Shown: positions 45,272-54,781 of the stretch, one piece after another | Layout of the letters: each line of letters begins with the position of its first letter | How positions within the stretch are numbered: the stretch's first letter is position 1 | Made by a program: the position numbers and the translations under genes | The notes under the pieces: model-generated | The model's input: the letters and a program-made list of their open reading frames with translations, nothing else | Database searches by the model: none | Told to the model about the DNA's origin: nothing | Assembly: GCF_900104635.1 (NCBI RefSeq) | Contig: NZ_FNWC01000007.1 | Span: 744,001-808,000 of the forward strand | Length of the DNA: 64,000 bases | DNA from: Coprococcus phoceensis | GTDB lineage: Bacteria > Bacillota > Clostridia > Lachnospirales > Lachnospiraceae | Reading direction: 5' to 3'

Positions 45272-45763
45272 GTGTGCAGTATATTGGGTGATGCTTTTCC
45301 AAATCTCTACAAGTTTCTCCAGTGAATAGACTGCGTTTGCGGGACTTGTGGATGGCAGTTTTATTGCGTCCATATGTGTCTGGCTTTTGCAGTATTTTTC
45401 ATAAAGCTGGAATGCGGCGTTGCCGTTTGTATAAATCTGCTCGATATGGGAGACAGACAAGATTCGATTCAGATCATTGGGAACGACGTGTTTGATGCTG
45501 CTGTCGCTGGAGCCTTTGATTTCGCAGGAAGCAATCACATCCCAGACCGCAATCTGATTATTCAGCAAAAATTGTTTCTTTTCTTCGATTGTTTGAGGTA
45601 CTTCGCAGTTGAAAATTTTTGCGAGCACCTTCCAAAAACGATTTTGTGGGTGGTTGTAGAAGAAGTGTCCTTCCCGTGACTTTACAGATGGGAAAGAGCC
45701 GAGAATCAATATTTTTGAGTCCCTATTAAAAATCGGTTCGATTTCGTGAAAAACAGTGTCCAT
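45263..45763 (-). CDS. DNA-deoxyinosine glycosylase (uracil-DNA glycosylase superfamily, family 6)
   Basis: This 166-aa base-excision repair enzyme removes hypoxanthine (deaminated adenine) from DNA. The motif-1 region is ILGSFPSVKSREGHFFYNHP, followed by QNRFWKVLA, and motif 2 is LPSTSPANA near the C-terminus. These fit the hypoxanthine-DNA glycosylase group of the superfamily. It converges on ilvC across the bidirectional terminator. Its stop lies inside the terminator stem. Confidence 0.85.
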   Translation of the reverse strand: MDTVFHEIEPIFNRDSKILILGSFPSVKSREGHFFYNHPQNRFWKVLAKIFNCEVPQTIEEKKQFLLNNQIAVWDVIASCEIKGSSDSSIKHVVPNDLNRILSVSHIEQIYTNGNAAFQLYEKYCKSQTHMDAIKLPSTSPANAVYSLEKLVEIWKSITQYTAHKK

Positions 45764-45848
45764 AAAAAACTCCTTTATTTTTAAAGTGCAATCAAAAAGA
45801 CAACCACATGACGGTATGGTTGTCTTATAATATATTTCCTAATAAAAA

Positions 45849-46112
45849 TTAAGCAATTCCGTTAACAGCTTTTGTTAAACGAGAAACTTTTCTAGCACAA
45901 GTATTTTTGTGGTAAACACCTTTGCTTCCAGCCATGTTGATTTCTTTGATAGCAGCTTTTAATGCTTCAACAGCAACAGCCTGATCTTTTGCTTCAACAG
46001 CAGCATCTACTTTTTTAATAGAAGTTTTTACTCTTGATTTAATTGCTTTATTTCTAGCAGCTTTTGTTTCGTTTACTAAAATTCTTTTTTTTGCAGATTT
46101 AATGTTAGCCAA
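45849..46112 (-). CDS. rpsT: Ribosomal protein S20
   Basis: This 87-aa basic helical protein of the 30S subunit binds 16S rRNA. The sequence (ANIKSAKKRILVNETKAARN, then KSRVKTSIKKVDAAVEAKD) is a complete S20. Translation starts at TTG (46112), which sits 8 nt after GGAGG. No ATG gives a sensible N-terminus, since the longer frame adds unrelated residues. A TTG start is common for rpsT and fits low-level autoregulated translation. A consensus promoter lies about 90 bp upstream. Confidence 0.95.
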   Translation of the reverse strand: MANIKSAKKRILVNETKAARNKAIKSRVKTSIKKVDAAVEAKDQAVAVEALKAAIKEINMAGSKGVYHKNTCARKVSRLTKAVNGIA

Positions 46113-46200
46113 TCTGAACACCTCCAATATATGTGATATAAAATTCATCTTTTGTTCAGCAGACCCGGACACGGAACGTTCTACTGAAACATACTCATTC

Positions 46201-46229
46201 ATTGTAAAATAACTATTGTGGCTTGTCAA
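46201..46229 (-). promoter_or_regulatory. Promoter of rpsT
   Basis: On the minus strand, TTGACA (46224-46229), 17 bp and TACAAT (46201-46206). The roughly 80-nt leader between it and the TTG start could hold an S20-responsive structure, but none was identified. Confidence 0.75.
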
Positions 46230-46287
46230 TACATAATTCTCTTTTTTTTGTGAAAACTAAAAAATAAAGTTACAAGGAGAAGTTGAG

Positions 46288-47256
46288 ATGTTGGAAAAGT
46301 ATAGTATTCATACAGATTTAGCATTGGAGGAAAAAGAGCGATTTGAATCGGATCATGTGGAAGTTCAGGGAGTTATCTTGGAAGAGGAGTATGACAAAGA
46401 GCGGGAGATACGAATCACGAAAGTAAAGATTGAGACGGAAAAAGGGGCTCGCGCGATGGGGAAACCTGTCGGCACATATATTACGATGGAAGCACCGAAT
46501 ATGGCCGTCCCAGACGAGGAATATCACAGGGAAATTTCAGAAGAACTGGCAAAATATATCAAAGAGCTCATAAAAATCGAAAAAGAGGACTATGTTGTAT
46601 TGGTGGCAGGTCTTGGAAACCGTCAGGTGACACCGGATGCATTAGGACCACATGTAGTCGATAATCTGGCAATTACAAGACATATTGTAAAAGAGTATGG
46701 TAAATACGCAATGGGGGAAGATGCTGTGCACATGACAAGCGCAATCGTTCCAGGGGTTATGGCGCAGACCGGTATGGAGACATTAGAGATCATCAAAGGG
46801 ATTGTAAAAGAGACAAAACCGGATTTGGTCATTGCGGTGGATGCGCTTGCCGCAAGGAACAGCAAGAGACTGAATCGAACCATTCAGATTGCAGATACGG
46901 GAATTAATCCGGGCTCCGGTGTGGGAAATCACAGAAACGGAATTACAGAAGAGACAATCGGGGTTCCGGTCATTGCCATTGGTGTGCCGACGGTTGTAGA
47001 TGCAGCTACGATTGTCAATGACACGATGGAAAATTTGATTGCGGCACTGGAGACATCCGAGACACTAAAAGGCGTCGGGGTCGTTTTGCAGGGATATAAT
47101 GCGACGGAGAAATATGAACTGATCAAAGAACTGATCTCTCCGCATTTAAATGGAATGTTTGTGACCCCGAAAGATATTGATGAGACAATCAAACGAATCG
47201 GATATACGATTTCTGAGGGATTAAATATTTTGTTTTCGGAGAGGACATGCTCATAA
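46288..47256 (+). CDS. gpr: Germination protease (GPR)
   Basis: This 322-aa spore protease degrades small acid-soluble spore proteins during germination. It begins with a short propeptide (YSIHTDLALEEKE) and has the family motifs VLVAGLGNRQVTPDALGPH, TSAIVPGVMAQTG and IAVDALAAR with DTGINPGSGVGN. It is full length. AAGGAG precedes the ATG. It is directly followed by spoIIP, a pairing conserved in Clostridia and Bacilli, and indicates a spore-forming host. Confidence 0.95.
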   Translation: MLEKYSIHTDLALEEKERFESDHVEVQGVILEEEYDKEREIRITKVKIETEKGARAMGKPVGTYITMEAPNMAVPDEEYHREISEELAKYIKELIKIEKEDYVVLVAGLGNRQVTPDALGPHVVDNLAITRHIVKEYGKYAMGEDAVHMTSAIVPGVMAQTGMETLEIIKGIVKETKPDLVIAVDALAARNSKRLNRTIQIADTGINPGSGVGNHRNGITEETIGVPVIAIGVPTVVDAATIVNDTMENLIAALETSETLKGVGVVLQGYNATEKYELIKELISPHLNGMFVTPKDIDETIKRIGYTISEGLNILFSERTCS

Positions 47257-47279
47257 TTATCAAAAAGGCAACATATATT
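47251..47279 (+). promoter_or_regulatory. Possible sigma-E-type promoter of spoIIP
   Basis: TCATAATT (47251-47258), 13 bp and CATATATT (47272-47279) resemble the mother-cell sigma-E consensus (ATA-containing -35 and CATAnnnT -10), 35 bp before spoIIP. The match is partial and the spacer is at the short end. Confidence 0.35.
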
Positions 47280-47313
47280 GTTAAAGCTCTAAAGATTCTG
47301 TTAGGAGAGAAAT

Positions 47314-48495
47314 ATGAGAAAAAATAGGAGTTTAGCAATATTGTCGGGCAGTTTGATCTTTTGTCTTGGCATATATATATTATTTCAAGGTGGAACGCAG
47401 ATTACGGAAGAATGGAAGGGGAGTCTGCGGGAAAATCTTGTGAGAATGACGGAAAGGTCTTTTATGCCAGGACTTTTTTATGCGGAAAAAGAAGAAAAGA
47501 CAGATTGGAATACATGGATTGCAAAAAAAGCGATGCAGATGATTCCGCTTGGAAGTTATGTGGAAGGGAAAGGAACTTATGAATCTGAAATTGAAGATAC
47601 TGCGACCTATGAAATGATCATGGCAAGGCAGGCGGCAGATGAAAATGAGGTGGACGAGAATGGAAATCTGATCAACGGGGACGGAAGTCACGCAGAAAAA
47701 GATGCCAAGGAAGTGAAAACGGAACCAGTGACCGTATCAATAGAGCAGCTGAGAGATTTTAACTATCTGGTGAGCCATTACTATACGGTGGACAGTACAA
47801 CGATGATCGGGCAGGAGCAGTTAAATGTGGATGAGCTTCTCGCAAAAGATATGCATATTGACACAAGTGGGGAAGGACCAAAAGTACTTATCTTTCATAC
47901 TCACTCGCAGGAGACTTTTGTGGATTCTGTCGAGGGAGATGTCGGAACAAGTATCGTCGGGATGGGAGCATATTTGTCAGAGCTTTTGAATGCGAAGGGA
48001 ATTTCAACCATCCATCATGACGGCGTGTATGATTTGATCGACGGGAAATTAGACCGAAGCAAAGCGTACGAATTTTCGGAAGTGGGGGTCAGAAAAATAT
48101 TGGAAGAAAATCCAAGTATTGAGGTTGTGATTGATCTGCACCGTGATGGGGTCGGCAATGATACACATCTGGTGACGGAGGCAAATGGAAAACAGGCGGC
48201 AAAGATCATGTTTTTCAATGGACTTAGCAGAACAAAAGCCAATGGAGATATCGCATATCTTCCAAATCCTTATATTCAGGATAATCTGTCGTTTTCTCTA
48301 CAGATGCAGCTTGCATCAGAGAGTATGTATCCGGGATTTGCAAGGAAAATCTATCTGAAAGGGTACCGTTACAGTCTCCATATGATGCCAAAATCTCTTT
48401 TGATCGAGGCAGGTGCCCAGACAAACACTGTGGAGGAAATGCGAAATGCGATGGAGCTGTTGTCAGACGTTTTAGCAAAAGTCATCATGGGGTAG
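47314..48495 (+). CDS. spoIIP: Stage II sporulation protein P
   Basis: This 393-aa peptidoglycan hydrolase works with SpoIID and SpoIIM to digest septal wall during engulfment. One N-terminal membrane anchor (SLAILSGSLIFCLGIYILFQ, residues about 6-25) is followed by an extracellular catalytic domain. VLIFHTHSQETFVDS (about 193) and VVIDLHRDGVG (about 270) carry the amidase metal ligands. GTTAGGAGAG precedes the ATG. It is 57 bp after gpr. Confidence 0.93.
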   Translation: MRKNRSLAILSGSLIFCLGIYILFQGGTQITEEWKGSLRENLVRMTERSFMPGLFYAEKEEKTDWNTWIAKKAMQMIPLGSYVEGKGTYESEIEDTATYEMIMARQAADENEVDENGNLINGDGSHAEKDAKEVKTEPVTVSIEQLRDFNYLVSHYYTVDSTTMIGQEQLNVDELLAKDMHIDTSGEGPKVLIFHTHSQETFVDSVEGDVGTSIVGMGAYLSELLNAKGISTIHHDGVYDLIDGKLDRSKAYEFSEVGVRKILEENPSIEVVIDLHRDGVGNDTHLVTEANGKQAAKIMFFNGLSRTKANGDIAYLPNPYIQDNLSFSLQMQLASESMYPGFARKIYLKGYRYSLHMMPKSLLIEAGAQTNTVEEMRNAMELLSDVLAKVIMG

Positions 48496-48505
48496 AAGAA
48501 TTTAT

Positions 48506-48534
48506 TTGAAACGAACCTTTGTTTGTGTTATGAT
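48506..48534 (+). promoter_or_regulatory. Promoter of the topoisomerase operon
   Basis: TTGAAA (48506-48511), 17 bp and TATGAT (48529-48534) lie 34 bp before the topoisomerase B-subunit gene. Confidence 0.65.
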
Positions 48535-48568
48535 GGGTGCAGTATGAAAAAGAGAGGGTTTTAAGTAA

Positions 48569-50491
48569 ATGGCGAAACAAAATACATATGATGCAGATAG
48601 TATTTCTATATTAGAAGGACTGGAAGCGGTCAGAAAAAGACCGGGAATGTATATTGGAAGTGTGTCTACGAAGGGGCTCAATCATTTGATCTATGAGATT
48701 GTGGACAATGCGGTAGATGAACATCTTGCGGGGTACTGTGACAAGATTCAGGTCATACTGGAAAAAGATGGTTCTGCAACGGTGATCGACAATGGGCGAG
48801 GTGTCCCTGTCGGGATGCACCAAAAAGGGGTATCCGCAGCGCGTATTGTATATACGACACTTCACGCAGGTGGAAAATTTGATGATACAGCTTATAAGAC
48901 AAGCGGCGGGCTGCACGGGGTTGGCTCTTCGGTTGTAAATGCACTTTCTATTTATATGGACGTCAAGATCAGCAGGGAAGGTGCAATTCATCACGACCGA
49001 TACGAGCGGGGGATTCCGGTTGTAGAGCTTGAAAACGGGTTGCTTCCGGTTATTGGAAAGACGAGAAAAACGGGGACAGAAGTGAATTTCCTGCCGGACG
49101 ACACGATTTTTGAGAAGACGAGATTCAAGGCGGAGGAAGTAAAAAGTCGTCTCCATGAGACTGCGTATCTGAATCCGAATCTGACGATTATTTTTGAGGA
49201 CAGACGCGGAGCGCAGACAGAACATATTGAATATCATGAGGAAGACGGAATACTTGGATTTATCCGTGATCTGAATCAGAAGAAAGAGGCGATACATGAG
49301 CCGATTTATTTTAAAGGTGAGTCAGAAGGAATTGAAGTGGAAGTTGTATTCCAGTATGTAAATGAGTTCCATGAGAACGTACTCGGATTTTGTAATAATA
49401 TTTACAATGCAGAGGGTGGAACACATTTGACGGGATTTAAGACGACGTTTACGACGGCGATGAACCAGTACGCGAGAGAACTTGGCATTTTAAAAGAGAA
49501 GGACAGCAATTTTACAGGAGCGGATATTCGCAACGGGATGACGGCGATTGTTTCAATCAAGCATCCGGATCCGCGTTTTGAAGGGCAGACGAAGACAAAG
49601 CTGGACAATCCGGATGCAGCAAAGGCGACCGGAAAGGTGACCGGGGAGGAGATTGTGCGCTATTTTGACCGGAATCTGGATACGCTTAAAAAAGTAATCA
49701 GCTGCGCGGAGAAGGCGGCAAAAATCCGTAAGACGGAGGAGAAGGCAAAGACGAATCTGTTGACGAAGCAGAAATATTCGTTTGACAGCAATGGAAAGCT
49801 TGCGAACTGTGAGAGCAGAGATGCGAGCAAATGTGAGATTTTTATCGTGGAGGGAGATTCTGCGGGAGGTTCCGCAAAGACGGCGAGAGACCGCTCTTAT
49901 CAGGCAATCCTGCCAATCCGCGGAAAGATTTTGAATGTGGAAAAAGCAAGTATCGATAAGGTACTTGCCAACGCGGAGATCAAGACGATGATCAATGCCT
50001 TTGGCTGTGGATTTTCGGAAGGGTATGGTAATGATTTCGACATCACAAAACTCCGTTATAACAAGATCATCATTATGGCTGATGCGGACGTGGATGGCGC
50101 TCACATTTCTACATTATTATTGACATTGTTCTATCGGTTTATGCCGGAATTGATTTTTGAAGGACATGTCTATATTGCGATGCCTCCGCTTTACAAGGCG
50201 ATGCCGAAAAAAGGGGAAGAGGAATATCTGTACGACGACAAAGCGCTGGAGCGCTATCGCAAACGTCAGAAAGGACCATTTACGCTGCAAAGATACAAAG
50301 GTCTTGGCGAGATGGATGCAGACCAGTTGTGGGAGACAACGCTGAATCCGGAGACGAGAATGCTAAAGCTTGTCGAGATTGAAGATGCGAGAATGGCATC
50401 TTCTGTGACGGAGATGCTGATGGGAAGTGAAGTGCCTCCGAGACGTGCGTTTATTTATGAAAATGCGACAGAAGCAGAGTTAGATATATAG
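48569..50491 (+). CDS. Type IIA DNA topoisomerase, B subunit (ParE/GyrB family)
   Basis: This 640-aa ATPase subunit of a type IIA topoisomerase has the GHKL motifs EIVDNAVDEHLAG, VIDNGRGVPVG and GGLHGVGSSVVNALS. The transducer domain comes next, then the TOPRIM domain with EGDSAGGSAKTARDR (about 440) and DADVDGAHI (about 510). It is followed by an A subunit 13 bp later. The locus between spoIIP and rimP rather than near oriC, together with a partner lacking a GyrA box, suggests topoisomerase IV. Gyrase cannot be excluded without seeing the rest of the genome. Confidence 0.88.
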   Translation: MAKQNTYDADSISILEGLEAVRKRPGMYIGSVSTKGLNHLIYEIVDNAVDEHLAGYCDKIQVILEKDGSATVIDNGRGVPVGMHQKGVSAARIVYTTLHAGGKFDDTAYKTSGGLHGVGSSVVNALSIYMDVKISREGAIHHDRYERGIPVVELENGLLPVIGKTRKTGTEVNFLPDDTIFEKTRFKAEEVKSRLHETAYLNPNLTIIFEDRRGAQTEHIEYHEEDGILGFIRDLNQKKEAIHEPIYFKGESEGIEVEVVFQYVNEFHENVLGFCNNIYNAEGGTHLTGFKTTFTTAMNQYARELGILKEKDSNFTGADIRNGMTAIVSIKHPDPRFEGQTKTKLDNPDAAKATGKVTGEEIVRYFDRNLDTLKKVISCAEKAAKIRKTEEKAKTNLLTKQKYSFDSNGKLANCESRDASKCEIFIVEGDSAGGSAKTARDRSYQAILPIRGKILNVEKASIDKVLANAEIKTMINAFGCGFSEGYGNDFDITKLRYNKIIIMADADVDGAHISTLLLTLFYRFMPELIFEGHVYIAMPPLYKAMPKKGEEEYLYDDKALERYRKRQKGPFTLQRYKGLGEMDADQLWETTLNPETRMLKLVEIEDARMASSVTEMLMGSEVPPRRAFIYENATEAELDI

Positions 50492-50504
50492 GAGGCAACA
50501 AAAG

Positions 50505-52739
50505 ATGCAGGATTCACAAATTATAAGAACCGAATATTCGGATATCATGAAAAAATCATATATCGATTATGCGATGAGTGTCATTGTGGCAAGAGCGTTG
50601 CCGGATGTCAGAGATGGTCTGAAGCCGGTGCAGAGAAGAACACTTTACGATATGCATGAACTTGGTATCCGCTATGATAAACCATATCGAAAATGTGCGC
50701 GTATCGTCGGGGATACGATGGGTAAATACCACCCGCATGGAGACAGTTCCATCTACGAATCACTTGTCGTAATGGCACAGGAATTCAAAAAAGGAATGAT
50801 TCTTGTGGACGGACATGGAAACTTCGGCTCTATCGAGGGAGACGGCGCTGCTGCGATGCGTTACACGGAGGCTCGTCTTGCAAAACTGACACAGGAGGTA
50901 TTTCTTGCAGACTTGGACAAAGGAGTTGTGGACTTTGCTCCGAACTTTGACGAGACGGAAAAAGAACCGGAGGTGCTTCCGGTACGTATCCCGAATCTTT
51001 TGGTAAACGGTGCAGAGGGAATCGCAGTCGGAATGGCGACAAGTATTCCAACACACAATTTAGGCGAAGTGATCGATGCGGTGAAAGCGTATATGAAAAA
51101 CAGTGAGATCACGACAAAGCAGTTGATGAAACATATCAAAGGACCGGATTTTCCGACGGGCGGTATCGTAGTCAACAAAGACGATCTTTTGAACATTTAT
51201 GAGACGGGATCCGGAAAGATTAAGATTCGCGGAAAAGTGGAAGTGGAGGAATTGAAAGGCGGAAAGAAACGTCTTGTGATTTCAGAAATTCCTTACACAA
51301 TGATCGGTGCAGGAATCGGAAAATTTTTAAACGATGTGGCGTCCCTTGTGGAGAGCAAAAAGACGAATGACATCACAGATATTTCCAATCAGTCATCCAA
51401 AGAAGGAATTCGGATTGTGCTCGAACTTCGAAAAGATGCAGATGTGGAAAACTTAAAGAATATGCTTTACAAAAAGACTCGTCTGGAAGATACATTTGGA
51501 GTGAATATGCTTGCCGTTGCAAATGGGAAACCAGAGACGATGGGACTGAAATCAATTATCGAGCACCATGTAGATTTTCAGTTTGATGTTGCGACGAGAA
51601 AATACAAGACACTGCTTGCAAAAGAGTTGGATAAAAAAGAGATTCAGGAAGGTTTGATCAAGGCATGTAATGTCATTGATTTGATTATTGAAATTTTGCG
51701 TGGCAGCAAGTCGATCAAAGAGGCAAAAGCGTGTCTGACTGACGGTATCACAGAGAATATCAAATTCAAATCTAATATTTCAAAAAAGATGGCCTCGATG
51801 CTCCGGTTTACAGAAAGACAGGCGACAGCAATCCTGGAGATGCGCCTGTACAAACTGATTGGTCTGGAGATTGAGGCATTGCAGGCAGAACATGAGCAGA
51901 CACTTAAAAGTATTGCCCGCTATGAAGATATTTTGAATAATTATGATTCGATGGCGGAAGTAATTATAGAAGATTTGGATGCGATTAAAAAGACATATGC
52001 AAGAAAACGACGGACGATTGTCGAAAATGCAGAAGAAGCAGTGTTTGAAGAAAAGAAAATCGAAGAGCAGGAAGTTGTATTTTTGATGGATCGTTTTGGA
52101 TATGCGAGAACGGTGGATGTGTCGACCTATGAAAGAAACAGGGAAGCAGCAGACTCGGAGAATAAATATATAGTTTCCTGTCTCAATACCGGAAAAATAT
52201 GTTTGTTTACGAATGCAGGAAAGATGCATCAGGTGAAGGTGCCGGATATTCCATATGGAAAATTCAGGGATAAAGGAACTCCGATTGATAATTTGAGTAA
52301 TTACAACAGCACCGAAGAACAGATTGTGTTTGTGTGTGATGAGGGAAGTCTCTCTATGGCAAAGCTGTTGTTTGCGACAAAACAAGGTATGTTAAAGCAG
52401 GTGGATGGAAGTGAATTTCAGGTGGCAAAACGAACCATCGCAGCGACAAAGCTTTTAGAAGAGGATGAAGTGATCTGTGTACAGGTTGTGACAGAGGGAC
52501 AAAGCATTGTGCTTCAGACGATGAATGGATATTTTCTGAGGTTTGCGTCGACAGAGGTGCCGGAAAAGAAAAAAGGTGCCGTCGGAGTGCGCGGAATCAA
52601 ACTACAAAAAAAAGATGAACTGGAACAGGTATATCTGCTTGAAGAAGGAGTTGAGCAAAAGGTTCTATATAAAGAAAAAGAAGTGACATTGAATCGTCTG
52701 AAACTGGCAAGACGTGATGGAATCGGAACAAAACGATAA
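50505..52739 (+). CDS. Type IIA DNA topoisomerase, A subunit (ParC/GyrA family)
   Basis: This 744-aa DNA-cleaving subunit has the winged-helix core with RPDVRDGLKPVQRR-type sequence and YHPHGDSSIYESLV. The catalytic tyrosine is in AAMRYTEARLAKL (about residue 125). It is shorter than typical GyrA (about 820-870 aa), and the C-terminal beta-pinwheel has no QRRGGKG GyrA box (it shows degenerate KKKGAVGVRGIKL), arguing for decatenation (ParC) over supercoiling. The quinolone-resistance position in PHGDSSIYE is serine. AGGAGG precedes the ATG. Confidence 0.88.
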   Translation: MQDSQIIRTEYSDIMKKSYIDYAMSVIVARALPDVRDGLKPVQRRTLYDMHELGIRYDKPYRKCARIVGDTMGKYHPHGDSSIYESLVVMAQEFKKGMILVDGHGNFGSIEGDGAAAMRYTEARLAKLTQEVFLADLDKGVVDFAPNFDETEKEPEVLPVRIPNLLVNGAEGIAVGMATSIPTHNLGEVIDAVKAYMKNSEITTKQLMKHIKGPDFPTGGIVVNKDDLLNIYETGSGKIKIRGKVEVEELKGGKKRLVISEIPYTMIGAGIGKFLNDVASLVESKKTNDITDISNQSSKEGIRIVLELRKDADVENLKNMLYKKTRLEDTFGVNMLAVANGKPETMGLKSIIEHHVDFQFDVATRKYKTLLAKELDKKEIQEGLIKACNVIDLIIEILRGSKSIKEAKACLTDGITENIKFKSNISKKMASMLRFTERQATAILEMRLYKLIGLEIEALQAEHEQTLKSIARYEDILNNYDSMAEVIIEDLDAIKKTYARKRRTIVENAEEAVFEEKKIEEQEVVFLMDRFGYARTVDVSTYERNREAADSENKYIVSCLNTGKICLFTNAGKMHQVKVPDIPYGKFRDKGTPIDNLSNYNSTEEQIVFVCDEGSLSMAKLLFATKQGMLKQVDGSEFQVAKRTIAATKLLEEDEVICVQVVTEGQSIVLQTMNGYFLRFASTEVPEKKKGAVGVRGIKLQKKDELEQVYLLEEGVEQKVLYKEKEVTLNRLKLARRDGIGTKR

Positions 52740-52768
52740 CCCTGAAATGAGAAATTTTGAAAATACCC

Positions 52769-52797
52769 TTGCATTTATTGAGAATGAGTGCTATAGT
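52769..52797 (+). promoter_or_regulatory. Promoter of the rimP-nusA-infB operon
   Basis: TTGCAT (52769-52774), 17 bp and TATAGT (52792-52797) are followed by an ~80-nt leader. The leader contains an AAGAGTG/CACTCTT stem-loop just upstream of the rimP start. Confidence 0.65.
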
Positions 52798-52880
52798 GTA
52801 TGTTAGTTACATAAGAAATCGGCAGAAGAGTGGACGTAATGTTCACTCTTATTTGTTGGTATAAGAAAGGAAGGTTGACA

Positions 52881-53348
52881 GTGTCTAAAAGAGAAGTATA
52901 CGAACAAAAAACAGAAGAACTTCTATTACCAATCATTGAAAGCAATGGATTTGAGTTGGTGGACGTTGAGTATGTAAAAGAGGGAGGAAACTGGTATCTT
53001 CGGGCATATATTGATAAACCGGGAGGAATTTCGGTAGACGATTGTGAAGTGGTAAGCAGAGCGTTTTCAGATATTTTGGATGAGAAAGACTATATCGAAG
53101 ATACGTATATCTTTGAAGTGAGTTCTCCGGGACTTGGAAGACCTTTGAAAAAAGAGAAAGACTTTGCAAGAAGTATCGGAGAAGAAGTGGAGATCCGTAC
53201 TTACCGTGCGATTGACAGACAGAAAGAATTTATCGGAATTCTAAAAGAATACGATCAGGATACCGTGACGATTGAATATGAAGATGAGACAACAAAGACA
53301 TTTGAACGAAGCGAGATCGCTTTGATTCGTTTGGCATTGGATTTTTAA
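52881..53348 (+). CDS. rimP: Ribosome maturation factor RimP
   Basis: This 155-aa assembly factor for the 30S subunit has an N-terminal domain with SNGFELVDVEYVKEGGNWYL, YIDKPGGISVDDCEVVSRAF and EVSSPGLGRPLKKEKDF, then a C-terminal SH3-like barrel. The start is GTG at 52881, 6 nt after AGGAAGG. A longer frame from 52830 runs through the leader hairpin. It is the first gene of the classic nusA-infB operon. Confidence 0.93.
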   Translation: MSKREVYEQKTEELLLPIIESNGFELVDVEYVKEGGNWYLRAYIDKPGGISVDDCEVVSRAFSDILDEKDYIEDTYIFEVSSPGLGRPLKKEKDFARSIGEEVEIRTYRAIDRQKEFIGILKEYDQDTVTIEYEDETTKTFERSEIALIRLALDF

Positions 53349-53366
53349 ATCAGGAGGAAAGAAAAA

Positions 53367-54488
53367 ATGAACACAGAATTATTAGAAGCGTTGACAATTC
53401 TTGAGCAGGAAAAGGATATCAGTAAAGAGACTTTATTAGATGCAATTGAGAATTCTCTGATTAACGCATGTAAAAATCATTTTGGAAAAGCAGATAATAT
53501 CAAAGTAGTGATGAATCGTGAGACTTGTGACTACTCTGTGTTTGCGGAAAAGACAGTTGTAGAAGAAGTGGAAGACGATGTGATGGAGATCAGCCTTGCA
53601 AATGCAAAAATGATCGACTCAAAATTTGAGCTCGGCGATATTGTTCAGATTCCGGTGGAGTCAAAGGAATTTGGACGTATTGCAACACAGAATGCAAAGA
53701 ACTTAATTCTTCAGAAAATCCGTGAAGAAGAGAGAAAAGTAGTGTACGATCAGTATTTTGAAAAAGAGAAAGATATCGTGACTGGTATCGTGCAGCGTTA
53801 TGTTGGCAAGAATGTAAGTATTAACCTTGGAAAAGCAGATGCGATGCTGACTGAGAATGAGCAGGTAAAAGGCGAAGTGTTTAAGCCTACAGAACGTATC
53901 AAACTCTATATCGTAGAAGTGAAGAATACAACAAAAGGACCAAAGATTTTAGTTTCCCGTACACATCCGGAACTGGTGAAACGTCTGTTTGAGTCTGAGG
54001 TTGCAGAAGTAAAAGAAGGAATTGTTGAGATTAAGAGCATCTCAAGAGAAGCCGGTTCCCGTACAAAGATTGCAGTGTGGTCAAATGACCCGGATGTAGA
54101 TCCGGTCGGAGCATGTGTTGGTATGAACGGTGCGAGAGTCAATGCAATCGTAAGTGAGCTTCGCGGAGAAAAGATTGATATCATCAACTGGAGCGACAAT
54201 CCGGCGATCTTGATTGAGAATGCACTTAGTCCGGCAAAAGTCATCTCTGTAATGGCTGATCCGGATGAAAAGACAGCAAGTGTGATTGTGCCGGATTATC
54301 AGTTGTCACTTGCAATCGGAAAAGAAGGACAGAATGCGAGACTGGCTGCACGTCTGACAGGATACAAGATTGATATCAAGAGCGAGACACAGGCGATTGA
54401 AGCCGGTGAACTTCCGGAAAATTATATGAATCTTTCCACAGAAGTGTCTGAGGAAGCAGATGAAGAGATGCCAGATGAATTAGTGTAG
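53367..54488 (+). CDS. nusA: Transcription termination/antitermination factor NusA
   Basis: This 373-aa RNA-polymerase-binding factor has an N-terminal domain (residues 1 to about 130), an S1 domain (VTGIVQRYVGKNVSINLGKA, about 135-200) and two KH domains (VGACVGMNGARVNAIVSEL; SLAIGKEGQNARLAARLTG). The C-terminal acidic repeats of Proteobacteria are absent, as usual in Firmicutes. It follows rimP by 18 bp with AGGAGG. Confidence 0.95.
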   Translation: MNTELLEALTILEQEKDISKETLLDAIENSLINACKNHFGKADNIKVVMNRETCDYSVFAEKTVVEEVEDDVMEISLANAKMIDSKFELGDIVQIPVESKEFGRIATQNAKNLILQKIREEERKVVYDQYFEKEKDIVTGIVQRYVGKNVSINLGKADAMLTENEQVKGEVFKPTERIKLYIVEVKNTTKGPKILVSRTHPELVKRLFESEVAEVKEGIVEIKSISREAGSRTKIAVWSNDPDVDPVGACVGMNGARVNAIVSELRGEKIDIINWSDNPAILIENALSPAKVISVMADPDEKTASVIVPDYQLSLAIGKEGQNARLAARLTGYKIDIKSETQAIEAGELPENYMNLSTEVSEEADEEMPDELV

Positions 54489-54502
54489 TCAGGAGTGATT
54501 TG

Positions 54503-54781
54503 TTGAGTAATAACAAAAAGATTCCTATGCGAAAATGTGTAGGATGTCAAGAGATGAAAAGTAAAAAAGAAATGATGCGTGTTTTGAAAACTTCCGAAGA
54601 TACATTTGAACTGGATGCGACAGGAAAAAAGAACGGGCGCGGAGCATATCTTTGTTTTTCAAAAGAATGTTTTGAAAAAGCGGTGAAAAACAAAGGGTTA
54701 GAGCGGTCTTTTAAGCAGGCAATTCCAAAAGAAGTTTATGAAAAGCTGGAAAAGGAGATGAATGCGCTTGAAATCGAGTAA
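54503..54781 (+). CDS. ylxR: YlxR (DUF448) RNA-binding protein
   Basis: This is a 92-aa protein of the YlxR family (MRKCVGCQEMKSKKEMMRVL, KKNGRGAYLCFSKECFEKAV), always found between nusA and infB in Firmicutes. It has been reported as an RNA- or RNase-P-associated, nucleoid-like regulator. The start is TTG. The TTG at 54503 has the better spacing from AGGAG (54491-54495), though the adjacent TTG at 54500 is possible. It overlaps the next gene by 20 bp. Confidence 0.85.
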   Translation: MSNNKKIPMRKCVGCQEMKSKKEMMRVLKTSEDTFELDATGKKNGRGAYLCFSKECFEKAVKNKGLERSFKQAIPKEVYEKLEKEMNALEIE

